A stretch of DNA of 64,000 bases. Source: Lysobacter sp. yr284. GTDB taxonomy: Bacteria; Pseudomonadota; Gammaproteobacteria; Xanthomonadales; Xanthomonadaceae. The translations under genes were made by a program, and so were the position numbers. This document shows positions 32,318-40,310 of the stretch, piece after piece. A model generated the notes under the pieces. It was not told the origin of the DNA. It saw only the letters and a program-made list of their open reading frames with translations, and did not search any database. The first letter of the stretch is position 1, and each line of letters begins with the position of its first letter. The DNA is taken from contig NZ_FNPT01000008.1 in the NCBI RefSeq assembly GCF_900107375.1, forward strand, positions 69,361 to 133,360. Direction: 5' to 3'.

Positions 32318-33967
32318 ATGTCGTCCTCCGCCCGTCCCCTCCGCCGCGCCCTGTTGGCGCTGGCCTGTTCCCTGGCCTGCCTGTCGGCCGCACAGGCGCA
32401 GCCCGCGCCGGCGGCGAAGCCGCAGCCGGCCGCCAAGGCCGCGTCCGCCGCCGCCAAGGCCAGCTCCGCCCCTGCTAAATCCGCCGCTGCCAAGTCCGAA
32501 GCCAAGCCGGCCGCCTCGCCGCTGTCGCCGGCCGATCGCGCCTACATCGAGCGGATCGGCGAGGTCGAAGCGCTCGTCGACGACGAAGCCCGCTGCAAGG
32601 GCTACCCGGACCTGCCCGACAACCAGTGGCTGCCCGGCGCCGCGCAGGGCCGCTGCAGCCTGCTGCGCAAGCCGGCGTGGTCGCTGGAGCAGATCGACGC
32701 CCTGCTCGGCGACAAGGACGGCGCGGCCGAACTGGACCGGCGCTTCGCCGAACTGCTGGACCAGCACTACCGCGTGCAGGCCCAGCGCGAGCAGATCTTC
32801 CGCGCGTTCAAGGCCTTCGACGCCAGCGCGCGCGCCGGCGAGATCGCCCAGCGCTGGCTGCGCGCGGCGCCGCGCAGCGCCTACGCGCGGGTCGCCCTGG
32901 CCAGCCATTACCAGACCATCGGCGAGGAGGCGCGCGGTTTTTCCGCGCTGAGCCAGGTCGGCGATGCGCAACGCCAGGACATGCAGTCGCAGTTCGCCAA
33001 GGCGCTGCCGCTGTACGACCAGGCGCTGGAACTGGAACCGCGGCTCAGCGTCGCCTGCGTGCAGCAGACGGCCATCGGCCGGCATGTGTCGCAGGAGCTG
33101 TGGCAGCACGCGACCGAGCGTTGCCGCGCGATCGATCCGGATTCCTACTACGTGGTCTACGGCCGCATCCTCGCCTCGCAGCCCAACTGGGGCGGCTCGA
33201 TGCAGGCCCTGCGCGAGGCGGTCGAGGACGCGCGCCAGCGCGCGCCGCGCAATCCGATCCTGGGCGCGGTGGTCGGCGAAGCGGAGGGCTTCCCGGTCTC
33301 GCCGATCTCCGGCGCGCCGATGGTGACGGCGGACTTGGCGCGGGTGTCGAAGCTGGCGCCCAGCGGCACCTTGATGAGCTATGCCGCGCGCGCCTACGCC
33401 CACGACGGCGACCACTGGCGCACCTTCGTCTACGCTTCGCAGGCGGTGCGCTTCTGGCCGCACAACGCCGAGTTCCGCAACTTGCGCGCGACCGCGCTGA
33501 TGATGCTGAACATCCCCGGCTGGGCGGCGATCGACCTGGAGCAGGCGGTGCGCGACGCGCCGCGCGACCCCGACGTGCGCTCGCAACTGATCAAGGTGCT
33601 GACGATGGCCGGCCGCGCCGACGACGCCATCGCCCAGTTGCAGCCGCTGCGCGCGCTGTCGCCGCAGGAAGCCGCGCGCACCCGCTTCTTCGTCTGCGGG
33701 CAGCTGGCGCAGGGGCCGCAGTACGGCGCGACCGCGGTGCGCTGCGTCAACGAACTCGTCGCCGAGGTGCCGGAGATCTACGAAGCGGCCCAGATGCGCG
33801 CGTTCGTGCTGCTGCAGGCGCGCGACCCCGGCGCCAAGGCGGCGATCGACGCGGTGCTGGACTGGCCCGACCCGGACGGCAGCGCCCACGTGCGCACGGC
33901 CAAGGAGCGCGCGCGCATGTGGAAGGCCGACCTGGAGACCAACAAGACGGCGTTGCCGGTGCGCTAG
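32318..33967 (+). CDS. Exported TPR-like repeat protein
   Basis: The 549-residue protein has a signal peptide (RRALLALACSLACLSAAQA) and a Lys/Ala/Pro linker up to about residue 70, similar to linkers that cross the periplasm. The rest is helical and repeat-like: QHYRVQAQREQIFRAFKAFD, WLRAAPRSAYARVALASHYQ, FAKALPLYDQALELEPRLSV, YASQAVRFWPHNAEFRNLRA and DLEQAVRDAPRDPDVRSQL, matching TPR-type A/B helices. There are Cys pairs such as ARCKGYPD/GRCSLL. It is probably a periplasmic scaffold. The family could be a DUF4034-like group, with low confidence. AAGGATCG just upstream supports the ATG. Confidence 0.75.
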   Translation: MSSSARPLRRALLALACSLACLSAAQAQPAPAAKPQPAAKAASAAAKASSAPAKSAAAKSEAKPAASPLSPADRAYIERIGEVEALVDDEARCKGYPDLPDNQWLPGAAQGRCSLLRKPAWSLEQIDALLGDKDGAAELDRRFAELLDQHYRVQAQREQIFRAFKAFDASARAGEIAQRWLRAAPRSAYARVALASHYQTIGEEARGFSALSQVGDAQRQDMQSQFAKALPLYDQALELEPRLSVACVQQTAIGRHVSQELWQHATERCRAIDPDSYYVVYGRILASQPNWGGSMQALREAVEDARQRAPRNPILGAVVGEAEGFPVSPISGAPMVTADLARVSKLAPSGTLMSYAARAYAHDGDHWRTFVYASQAVRFWPHNAEFRNLRATALMMLNIPGWAAIDLEQAVRDAPRDPDVRSQLIKVLTMAGRADDAIAQLQPLRALSPQEAARTRFFVCGQLAQGPQYGATAVRCVNELVAEVPEIYEAAQMRAFVLLQARDPGAKAAIDAVLDWPDPDGSAHVRTAKERARMWKADLETNKTALPVR

Positions 33968-34165
33968 GCGCGCTTGCCGAAAGCCCGGCGAGGTTTGCCG
34001 GCCCGCGGCCCTGCGCCGCGCGCCGGCAGCGGTGTTGTTGCGCGTCGCCGCGGCCGCGGAACAGACGTCCGCGCGGGGCGTCGCGCGGACTGTCCCGGTC
34101 GTTGCCGCGCAGCGCAACGACCCACGCGACGCCATGGGCGGGGTTTCGGCCCCGCCGCGGCCGGC

Positions 34166-34486
34166 TCAGTCCGCTGCGTCCGCGTCGCCCGCCGCGCGCC
34201 CGCGCAAGCGTTCGATCGCCTCGATCGCCGCCCGCATCCGCAGCCGCGCCGCCGGATTGGCCGAATGCACCTGCAGCCGCGGCGCCGCGAAGCCGCGCTC
34301 GGCCACCGCCCGCTCGATCCACAGCAGCACGTCGTAACCGGTGCCGCGCGCGTCGTCGCCGAGGTCGTGGTCCAGGCTCAGGTCGGTCACCGCACCCGCC
34401 GCGAGCAGGGCGATGGCCTCGTCCGGCCAGTACACCCGCACCCAGCCGGGCGGGGTCTCGCGTTCGTCGTCGAGGTAGACGCGCAT
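34166..34486 (-). CDS. Cyclic-phosphate-processing receiver-like domain protein
   Basis: The 106-residue protein opens MRVYLDDERETPPGWVRV, then gives YWPDEAIALLAAG and LSLDHDLGDDARGTGYDVLL, followed by LQVHSANPAARLRMRAAIEA. The paired acidic DDER and DHDLGDD motifs and the late VHSANP strand define the receiver-fold family predicted to process cyclic nucleotide phosphates in RNA or NAD-linked repair settings. It is a single domain without a kinase partner nearby. The ATG at 34486 precedes the first strand directly. It is separated by about 200 bases from the TPR-like gene, to which it is convergent. Confidence 0.85.
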   Translation of the reverse strand: MRVYLDDERETPPGWVRVYWPDEAIALLAAGAVTDLSLDHDLGDDARGTGYDVLLWIERAVAERGFAAPRLQVHSANPAARLRMRAAIEAIERLRGRAAGDADAAD

Positions 34487-35202
34487 CGCTGTGCTCGGGG
34501 TTTGGCGCGGCCGCCGATGCTGCCAGCGGCCGCCGCACGCGGCAAGCGCGCGGCGCGGCGCGAGCGCGCCGGCCGCCCGGACGCGCCGGCGAGGTCGGCG
34601 CCGCGCGCACAGGATGCGCGCGCGGTCGCAACGGAATGAGCCGGCCGCCACGGATCGCGACATTGGCCTTCGCGCCGTGTCCTCCGCCGCGCGCCGGCGA
34701 GCGTTAGAGCTAGCGAGTGCCGCCGCGTCGGCATCGCTTGCGCGGTTCCTGCCCGCCGGCGTTTGCGGATCCAAGCGCCGTTTCAAACGCCGGACGTTTC
34801 CGTCACCGAACATTCGCAGGTTCTTCATGCGTGCAGCCTCGCTTACCGCCGAACAGGCCCGGTGCGCCGCCGGACCCGCGCGCCTGCACGCGCGCGGCTT
34901 CGCGGCGATCGACGACTGCGACGACGCTCCGGTTCTGCGCCACTGCGATGGCCTCAATGTGTGTTTCCTGCGCGCGGTGCGTATCTATCGGCACACTCGC
35001 CCGTACTTGCCTTTATCGGCCCGCCGATCGCATTCGCGACGCACGTCGCAAGCACCGAAATGCAATTTGAAATTGCATGAAACAACCATCGAAAATAAGC
35101 TCGCGCCCGGTCGGCCGTCGCAAAGCGCTCAGCGCGCGATCACGCCGGCGGCGCCGCGCCGTTGCCCCGCATGAGCGCGCACGTGGACCAAGGAGGCAGG
35201 CG
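34487..35202. other. Long intergenic region with an AT-rich palindrome
   Basis: This 716-base gap separates divergent genes. The long frames crossing it are not supported by ribosome sites or recognisable segments. Near 35055-35100 the sequence is unusually AT-rich for this genome and includes the palindrome at 35061. Its left half appears to be GC-rich noncoding DNA. Confidence 0.5.
35061..35077. promoter_or_regulatory. Operator-like palindrome TGCAATTTGAAATTGCA
   Basis: The two 8-base half-sites TGCAATTT and AAATTGCA are exact inverted copies around one G. The stretch is one of the few strongly AT-rich sites in the window, 126 bases before the PAAR start, and is probably a regulator-binding site. 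Confidence 0.55.
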
Positions 35203-35502
35203 ATGACCCGTTACTGGATCCAGGCCGGCGACACCACCAGCGGCGGCGGCAGCGTGCTGGGCGAGCGCAGCGGCGACGGCCGGCCGCGCTGGGCGCGGAT
35301 CGGCGACGCCGTGCACTGCGGCATGCACGGCATGACCGTGATCGTCACCGGCGACCCCGAGCAGCGCCTCGACGGCCGCGCGGTCGCGCGCCACGGCGAT
35401 TTCTGCGCCTGCGGCTGCATCCTGATCTCGCTCAGCCAGATCCGCTCGATCGTCGAGCTGGGCACCGACCTGATCGCCTCGCCGCACGCGCGCCGCGGCT
35501 GA
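35203..35502 (+). CDS. PAAR-domain protein (type VI secretion spike-tip type)
   Basis: The 99-residue protein covers a single PAAR domain with no extension: ITRY-like start, GDTTSGGGSVLGERSGDG, WARIGDAVHCGMHGMTVI and GDFCACGCILISLSQI. The domain's zinc-type ligands are probably among Cys39, His-Gly-Met-His43 and the CACGC residues near 75-80. PAAR proteins sharpen the VgrG spike and connect effectors; a short orphan form is usually recruited by effectors or T6SS elsewhere. No VgrG, Hcp or TssB-type gene is visible in this window. GGAGGCAGGCG precedes the ATG. The neighbouring HAD gene follows after 70 bases. Confidence 0.85.
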   Translation: MTRYWIQAGDTTSGGGSVLGERSGDGRPRWARIGDAVHCGMHGMTVIVTGDPEQRLDGRAVARHGDFCACGCILISLSQIRSIVELGTDLIASPHARRG

Positions 35503-35571
35503 GCGCGCCGGCGCCGCGCGGCTACACTGCGCGCGGGCCGCTGCGGCCCGCGATCCGGGACGCGCGGCCGC

Positions 35572-36165
35572 ATGGATCTGGCCCTGTTCGATTTCGACGG
35601 CACCATCACCGTCCGCGAAACCTTCGCCGGCTTCGTCCGCGCCAGCGTGAGCCGGCGCCGGCGCTGGCTCGGCGGCGCGGCGCTGGCGCCGCACTACCTG
35701 GGCTACAAGCTCGGCTGGCTGTCGGGCGAACGGGTGCGCCGGCGCGTGGTCGCGGTGGCGCTGCGCGGCCGGCGCGAGGACGAAGTGCGCGCGGCCGCCG
35801 CGCGCCACGTGGACGAGGTGGTGTCGGCGCAGATCCGCCCGCAGGCGCGGGCGCGCATCGATTGGCACCGCGCGCGCGGCGACCGGGTGGTGGTGGTGAC
35901 CGCGAACCTGGACCTGTTCGTCGCCCGCTGGTGCGAGCAGCAGGGGCTGGAATACATCAGCTCGCGCCTGGAAAGCCGCGACGGCGTGCTGACCGGGCGC
36001 TACCTCGGCCGCGACTGCTGCGGGGAGGAAAAGCCGCGGCGGGTGCGCGAGGCGATCGCGCTCGACCGCTACGGCTGCGTGTACGCCTACGGCGACACGC
36101 CGGAGGATCGCGCCTTGCTGGCGCTGGCCGACCGGCGGTTCTATTGCTGGCAGGAAGTGGACTAA
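35572..36165 (+). CDS. HAD-IB family hydrolase (phosphoserine-phosphatase-like)
   Basis: This 197-residue cytoplasmic enzyme has motif I as LALFDFDGTIT (Asp7 nucleophile, Asp9 acid/base), motif II as VVVVTANLD (Thr position), the motif III Lys in GEEKPRRV and motif IV as YGDTPEDRALL. The order and length fit the HAD-IB subgroup that contains SerB and glycerol-3-phosphate phosphatases. The basic insert (RRRRWLGGAALAPHYLGYKL) forms the cap. The substrate is unknown. It lies 70 bases after the PAAR gene on the same strand. The likely promoter lies between them or the pair is cotranscribed. Confidence 0.9.
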   Translation: MDLALFDFDGTITVRETFAGFVRASVSRRRRWLGGAALAPHYLGYKLGWLSGERVRRRVVAVALRGRREDEVRAAAARHVDEVVSAQIRPQARARIDWHRARGDRVVVVTANLDLFVARWCEQQGLEYISSRLESRDGVLTGRYLGRDCCGEEKPRRVREAIALDRYGCVYAYGDTPEDRALLALADRRFYCWQEVD

Positions 36166-36552
36166 CCACGCGCACCGACGCGCACCGCACGCGCCGCGGC
36201 GAATTCGCGCCGCGTTCGCGCAAATCGCCGCCGCCGCCGGCGCGCTTCGCGGCGCAGGTCACGCCGGCAACGCGACATCACGCTGAACCCGTGCGGCGCG
36301 CCGATGCGGCGGGCGACTGCCCAGCATGCGCCGCCCGCATCGCCGCGGCGCGCGGCGCGGCCGGTTCCATGACCGCCTTCGCGCAATGCGCATGACCCGG
36401 CGCACCGCGCTTAACGCCGTCGTCGCGCGTATAGCCGCGCGCTATGGCTGCGATCGATTCAAACGATTTTCGCGCGCCCGCGCGGCGGCCTAGCGTCGCG
36501 GTGGGCCGTCGCGACCGCGCCGGCCCGTCCTCCATCGTTGGGAGAAACCCGC
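36166..36552. other. Intergenic region upstream of the dihaem cytochrome gene
   Basis: A 387-base gap with no recognisable gene. Near 36415-36475 a somewhat less GC-rich tract (GCGATCGATTCAAACGATTT) may hold the promoter of the cytochrome gene. No repeats were seen. Confidence 0.45.
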
Positions 36553-37947
36553 ATGAGGCTCAGCCAGTCTCCGCGCAGGCGGCCGTGGATCTTGCTCGCG
36601 GCCGGCGCGCTCGGCGCCTGCGGCGTCGCGATCGCCGCCGACCCGCCGACCAGCTATATGCCGGTGGTGATCAAGGAAACCTTCGCCGCGATCAAGGCGC
36701 GCATGGAACGCGACAAGCCCGCCGTCGAGCGGCGCCAGCGCAGCCTGCTGGAACAGCGCTACGACCTGTCCGACCAGCCCGTGCGCGGGTTGCGCATGTC
36801 CGGCGGCAAGCCGGTGCAGGGCGGGGTGCGGGTGCGCCTGCCGGCCGGCGCCAGCTGGGAGCAGCTGGCGGCGATGACGCCCGAGCAGATCCGCGAGCGC
36901 GACCTGTTTCCGGCCGGCTTCCTGCCGCTGCCGCATCCCAACCACGCCGAGGGCGGCATGGTGTTCCCGAAGTTCCACATCGAGGCGCTCAAGCGCGCCG
37001 AGCAGCGCGACCTGACCCGCTTCGACCTGGACTTCGACCTGCCCGACCACTTCCTGCCGGATTTCCCGGCGCCGATCTACCTGACCACGCGGCCGGACCT
37101 GGGCGATGTGTCCAAGGGCCAACTGGTGACCATCAACAACTACTACGAACTGTTCAACGGCGTGCTCAATCCCAAGCAACTCGAAGGCCTGCGCCTGCTG
37201 GTGACGCCGTTCGCGCAGCAGCAGTTCAACCAGACCGAGGACCGCCGCTCGGCCTTGCCCAGCCGCGGCGTGGCCTGCCTGGACTGCCACAGCAACGGCC
37301 ATACCGTCGCCGCGACGCATCTGGTCGGCGACATCCGCCCGCAGCCGTTCCGCCACCGCATCGACACGCCGACCTTGCGCGGGGTCAACGTGCAGCGGTT
37401 GTTCGGCTCGCAGCGCGCGCTCAAGACGGTCGAGGACTTCACCGAGTTCGAGCAGCGCGCGGCGTATTTCGACGGCGACCCGGTGATCGCGACCAAGAAG
37501 GGCATCAACATCCTCGACCGCGGCCATCAGGTGCATGCGATGGGCGAATTCCAGGCGATCCTCGACTTCCCGCCGGCGCCCAAGCTCGACCTGTTCGGCA
37601 AACTCAAGCCCAGCGCGTCGGATGCGCAGAAGCGTGGGCAGGAGCTGTTCTTCGGCAAGGCGCAGTGCTCGGCCTGCCACGCGCCGCCGTACTACACCGA
37701 CAACAGCATGCACAACCTGCAGGTCGAGCGTTTCTTCAAGCCGCAGACCATCAACGGCCGCTTCGCCGCGATGGACGGGCCGATCAAGACCTTCCCGCTG
37801 CGCGGGATCAAGGACTCGCCGCCGTACCTGCACGACGGCCGCCTGCTGACCCTGGAGGACACGGTCGAGTTCTTCAATGTGGTCCTGCAGACCCGGCTGG
37901 AGCCGCAGGAGAAGGACGACCTGGTCGCGTTCCTGCGCGCGCTGTGA
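36553..37947 (+). CDS. Exported dihaem cytochrome c, peroxidase/MauG-like
   Basis: The 464-residue protein has a signal peptide (WILLAAGALGACGVAIAA) and two covalent haem motifs, CLDCH (Cys242-Cys245-His246) and CSACH (Cys372-Cys375-His376). Between and after them are MDGPIKTFPLRGIKDSPPYLH and EDTVEFFNVVLQTRLEPQEK, conserved segments of the cytochrome-c-peroxidase/MauG superfamily. The N-terminal 230 residues form an extra region with HNA-like histidines (PHPNHAEGGMVF) not found in small peroxidases. Such proteins, sometimes misnamed cytochrome B6, act in the periplasm on peroxide or small donors. The GGGAGAAA site supports ATG 36553. Confidence 0.85.
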   Translation: MRLSQSPRRRPWILLAAGALGACGVAIAADPPTSYMPVVIKETFAAIKARMERDKPAVERRQRSLLEQRYDLSDQPVRGLRMSGGKPVQGGVRVRLPAGASWEQLAAMTPEQIRERDLFPAGFLPLPHPNHAEGGMVFPKFHIEALKRAEQRDLTRFDLDFDLPDHFLPDFPAPIYLTTRPDLGDVSKGQLVTINNYYELFNGVLNPKQLEGLRLLVTPFAQQQFNQTEDRRSALPSRGVACLDCHSNGHTVAATHLVGDIRPQPFRHRIDTPTLRGVNVQRLFGSQRALKTVEDFTEFEQRAAYFDGDPVIATKKGINILDRGHQVHAMGEFQAILDFPPAPKLDLFGKLKPSASDAQKRGQELFFGKAQCSACHAPPYYTDNSMHNLQVERFFKPQTINGRFAAMDGPIKTFPLRGIKDSPPYLHDGRLLTLEDTVEFFNVVLQTRLEPQEKDDLVAFLRAL

Positions 37948-37968
37948 GCGCGCGCCCGGCCGCCGCGC

Positions 37969-38433
37969 TCAATACGGCGGCGGCGAGGCGGGCGCCCAGC
38001 CCTGGGCCTGGTACGAGGCCGCGCCGGGCACCGCGAACAGCCAGCCCTGGGCGTCGCTGCGCTGGCGCTGCAGGTCGGTGGCGAACGCGCCCAGGGCGAA
38101 GCGGATGGTCTGGGTGCCGTGGATCGGACAGGCGACCGCGTGGACCTGGGCGAAGCCGGCGAGGTCGACGGCGCGCAGGGCGACGGTGCGCGCGAGCGCG
38201 GCGCGGTAGCTGTCCCAATCGGCGTGGCCGCTGAGCGTGTTGTCGTCGGCGAGGCCGACCAGCACCAGCACCGAGCCCGCCGCCGGCGATTCGTCGAGCA
38301 GCGCGAGCTGGCTGGGCTGGATCGGGCCGCAGTGCTCGCTCGGCGCCGGCAGCAGGCTGGCGCCGGCGAGGATCATCTCGATGGCGCGCAGCACGGTGGG
38401 GTGATGCGGTTCCAGGGTAAGGACGGCGTACAT
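37969..38433 (-). CDS. Hypothetical protein, 154 aa
   Basis: I do not recognise the family. The protein is soluble and starts MYAVLTLEPHHPTVLRAIEM, with two domains of alternating strands and helices: LALLDESPAAGSVLVLVGLA, then WDSYRAALARTVALRAVDLA and a PIHGTQTIRFALGAF strand. The end is Pro-rich. There is no signal or membrane helix. The style (short, Ala-rich, C-terminal SPPPY) is like small regulatory or immunity-type proteins, but nothing supports a specific role. It converges on the dihaem cytochrome gene with 21 bases between. Confidence 0.55.
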   Translation of the reverse strand: MYAVLTLEPHHPTVLRAIEMILAGASLLPAPSEHCGPIQPSQLALLDESPAAGSVLVLVGLADDNTLSGHADWDSYRAALARTVALRAVDLAGFAQVHAVACPIHGTQTIRFALGAFATDLQRQRSDAQGWLFAVPGAASYQAQGWAPASPPPY

Positions 38434-38873
38434 GGCGGCCTGGCGCGGACGGGACCCATGCCAACGCGCGGCGGCCGCGGGCGTGAACGGCGCGAACGCG
38501 GCGCCGGCAACGGCTGCAACACCGGCCGCTCAGGCGAACGCCGGACGCCATCCCGATCTCGCCCCGCCGGTCGCCACGGCCGGCATACGCGCAAGCGAAG
38601 GCCAACCGCAGTCCGGCTCTCGCCGCGACGACGCCCGGTGGGCGTCCTGCGCCGCGCGGGGCAAACCAAAAGCCCCTCTCCCGCGAGCGGGGAGAGGGGC
38701 CGCAGGCGACGCGGCCGGTGCGGGACGAGGTTGGGATGGGAACCTGCGGTCCCGCCCGGCGCAGCGTCGCCGTGCATTGTTCAGAACGCCGCAGCTGCGC
38801 GGTTGTGAACGCCCGCGTCGATGAACCCGCGAAGCGCGCGGGCAGAACGCGGTGGCGAACGGACGAGGCGGAC
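38434..38873. other. Intergenic region with terminator-like hairpin
   Basis: This 440-base gap lies downstream of the minus-strand S41 gene and upstream of the minus-strand hypothetical gene. It contains the hairpin at 38668-38700; no other feature is supported. Confidence 0.5.
38661..38700 (-). terminator. Terminator-like hairpin with GGGAGAGGGG arms
   Basis: Arms GCCCCTCTCCC (38672-38682) and GGGAGAGGGGC (38690-38700) flank GCGAGCG, with CCAAAA on the plus left side, which reads as TTTTGG after the stem on the minus strand. It is about 170 bases downstream of the S41 gene. The motif is also a known interspersed element in this bacterial group. Confidence 0.6.
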
Positions 38874-40217
38874 TCAGCGCCGATAGCGATTGCTGCGCCC
38901 GTCGCTGCGCAGTGTCTGCAGCGCCGCGACCCGGCCGTCGGCGCCGCGCTCGAAACGCAGGCGCACCGTCGGATCGTCGCTGAGGCAGAACAGGTCGCGT
39001 TGCAGCGCGGTCAGCGGCTGCGGCGGGCGGCGGCCGTCGCGCAGCACCAGGCCGCCGCCGTCGGCGTCGATGCGCAGGCGTTCGTACTGGCCCGGGTAGT
39101 CGGCGACGGCGAGCGCGGCCGGCGCGGCCTGCGCGCGCAGCGCTTCCAGGGCCCAGCGCGCGTCCAGCGCCGCGGGGCCGTCCTGGCGCCCGGCGAGGAT
39201 CCGTTCCAGCGCCTGGATGCGCGCGGTGTCCAGCGCCTGCGCGGCGTCGCTGGCGAGGTCGGGCTGCACGCCGCGGCCTTCCCAGTTGCCGCCGGTGATG
39301 GGGTTGGTCGGCGAACCGGTGGACACGAACACGCTGTAGCCCGAGGCCAGCGGGAACTCGCCGCCGGGATTGGCCGCGCCGGCGCTGGCCTCGCCGATCA
39401 CCGTGGCGCGGCGCGCGGCCTGCAGGGTGTAGGCCAGCGCTTCGGCGGCCGAGCCGGTGCGCGCGCTGGTCAGCAGGTACAGCGGCACGTCCAGGCGCGG
39501 CTGCGGATACCACTGCTGCGGCGCTTCGTCGAAGCTGCGCAGCTGGCCGTCCCTGCGCGCGCGGAAGCGGTTGTAGATCGGCGAGCCGCGCGCGGTGAAC
39601 GCGCTGGTCAGGTAGCCGACCGCGGCCGGCGAGCCGCCGCCGTTGTTGCGCAGGTCGACGATCACCGCGTCGCGTTCGGCCAGCAGCGCCAGCGCGGCGT
39701 CGAGCGCGCGCCGGGCCGGGTCGGCGGAGTCGGCGAAGTCCAGGTCCGGCAGTTCGCGCAGGTCCAGGTAGCCGATATTGCCCGGCAACGTCTGCAGCGC
39801 GCGCAGGCCGTAGTTGCGGCGGCGCGAGGCGTCGGCGAACGCGGCCGCGGAAGCGCCCGGGCCGGGGCCGAGCGGCGCCGCCGCGGCCTGCGCCGGGTCG
39901 CGCCATTCGACCCGGAAGTGGTTGTCTTCCGGGCGCAGGCGCCGGCTCAGCGCGGTGGCGAGGTCGCGCGGGTCGGTGTCGGCGTCGTAGCGGCCGGCGC
40001 CGGCTTCCTCGCGCAGTTGCGCGGCCAGGCGCGCAGCGCGCTGGGGATCGTAGAAGTTGCGGTCGATGGCGTCGGCGACCTGCGCCACGATCGCGCGCGG
40101 ACCCGCCGGCGCCGCGGGCGAGGCGGCGACGGCGGGCGCGCACAGCGCGATCAGGCACAGCGCCGCGGCGCGGCGGCGGCAATGCAGGACAGGACGCAAA
40201 CGGGACAGCAGGCGCAT
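38874..40217 (-). CDS. Exported S41 family serine peptidase (IRBP/TSP type)
   Basis: The 447-residue protein has a signal peptide (AALCLIALCAPAVAASPAA). The core of the S41 fold is visible: NIGYLDLRELPD (147-158), ERDAVIVDLRNNGGGSPAAV (181-200) and the catalytic SARTGSAAEALAYTLQ, with Ser256 in a TGSAAE setting corresponding to the TASAsE box. IGEASAGAANPGGEF and GNWEGRGVQPDL follow as in tail-specific protease-like IRBP domains. The N-terminal helix bundle (IDRNFYDPQRAARLAAQ) is typical. It likely cleaves exported peptides in the periplasm. A convergent small gene and a terminator lie downstream. Confidence 0.9.
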   Translation of the reverse strand: MRLLSRLRPVLHCRRRAAALCLIALCAPAVAASPAAPAGPRAIVAQVADAIDRNFYDPQRAARLAAQLREEAGAGRYDADTDPRDLATALSRRLRPEDNHFRVEWRDPAQAAAAPLGPGPGASAAAFADASRRRNYGLRALQTLPGNIGYLDLRELPDLDFADSADPARRALDAALALLAERDAVIVDLRNNGGGSPAAVGYLTSAFTARGSPIYNRFRARRDGQLRSFDEAPQQWYPQPRLDVPLYLLTSARTGSAAEALAYTLQAARRATVIGEASAGAANPGGEFPLASGYSVFVSTGSPTNPITGGNWEGRGVQPDLASDAAQALDTARIQALERILAGRQDGPAALDARWALEALRAQAAPAALAVADYPGQYERLRIDADGGGLVLRDGRRPPQPLTALQRDLFCLSDDPTVRLRFERGADGRVAALQTLRSDGRSNRYRR

Positions 40218-40310
40218 GGGCGGCTCCGGCTCGGCAGGGACAGGTCTCCCCCGTAGATGCCGGCCAGGGCCGCCGCGTTGCAGTCCGCGCGCCTTGCCGC
40301 CTCGGCGCGG

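Noticed and set aside
34491-35174. Possible 227-codon gene in the gap before the PAAR gene
   Set aside because: Arg- and Ser-rich with no domain, and it crosses an AT-rich operator-like region, so it is likely noncoding.
35203-36165. T6SS PAAR-effector operon
   Set aside because: The gene after PAAR has intact HAD-IB phosphatase motifs and no toxin-like feature, so an effector role is unsupported.
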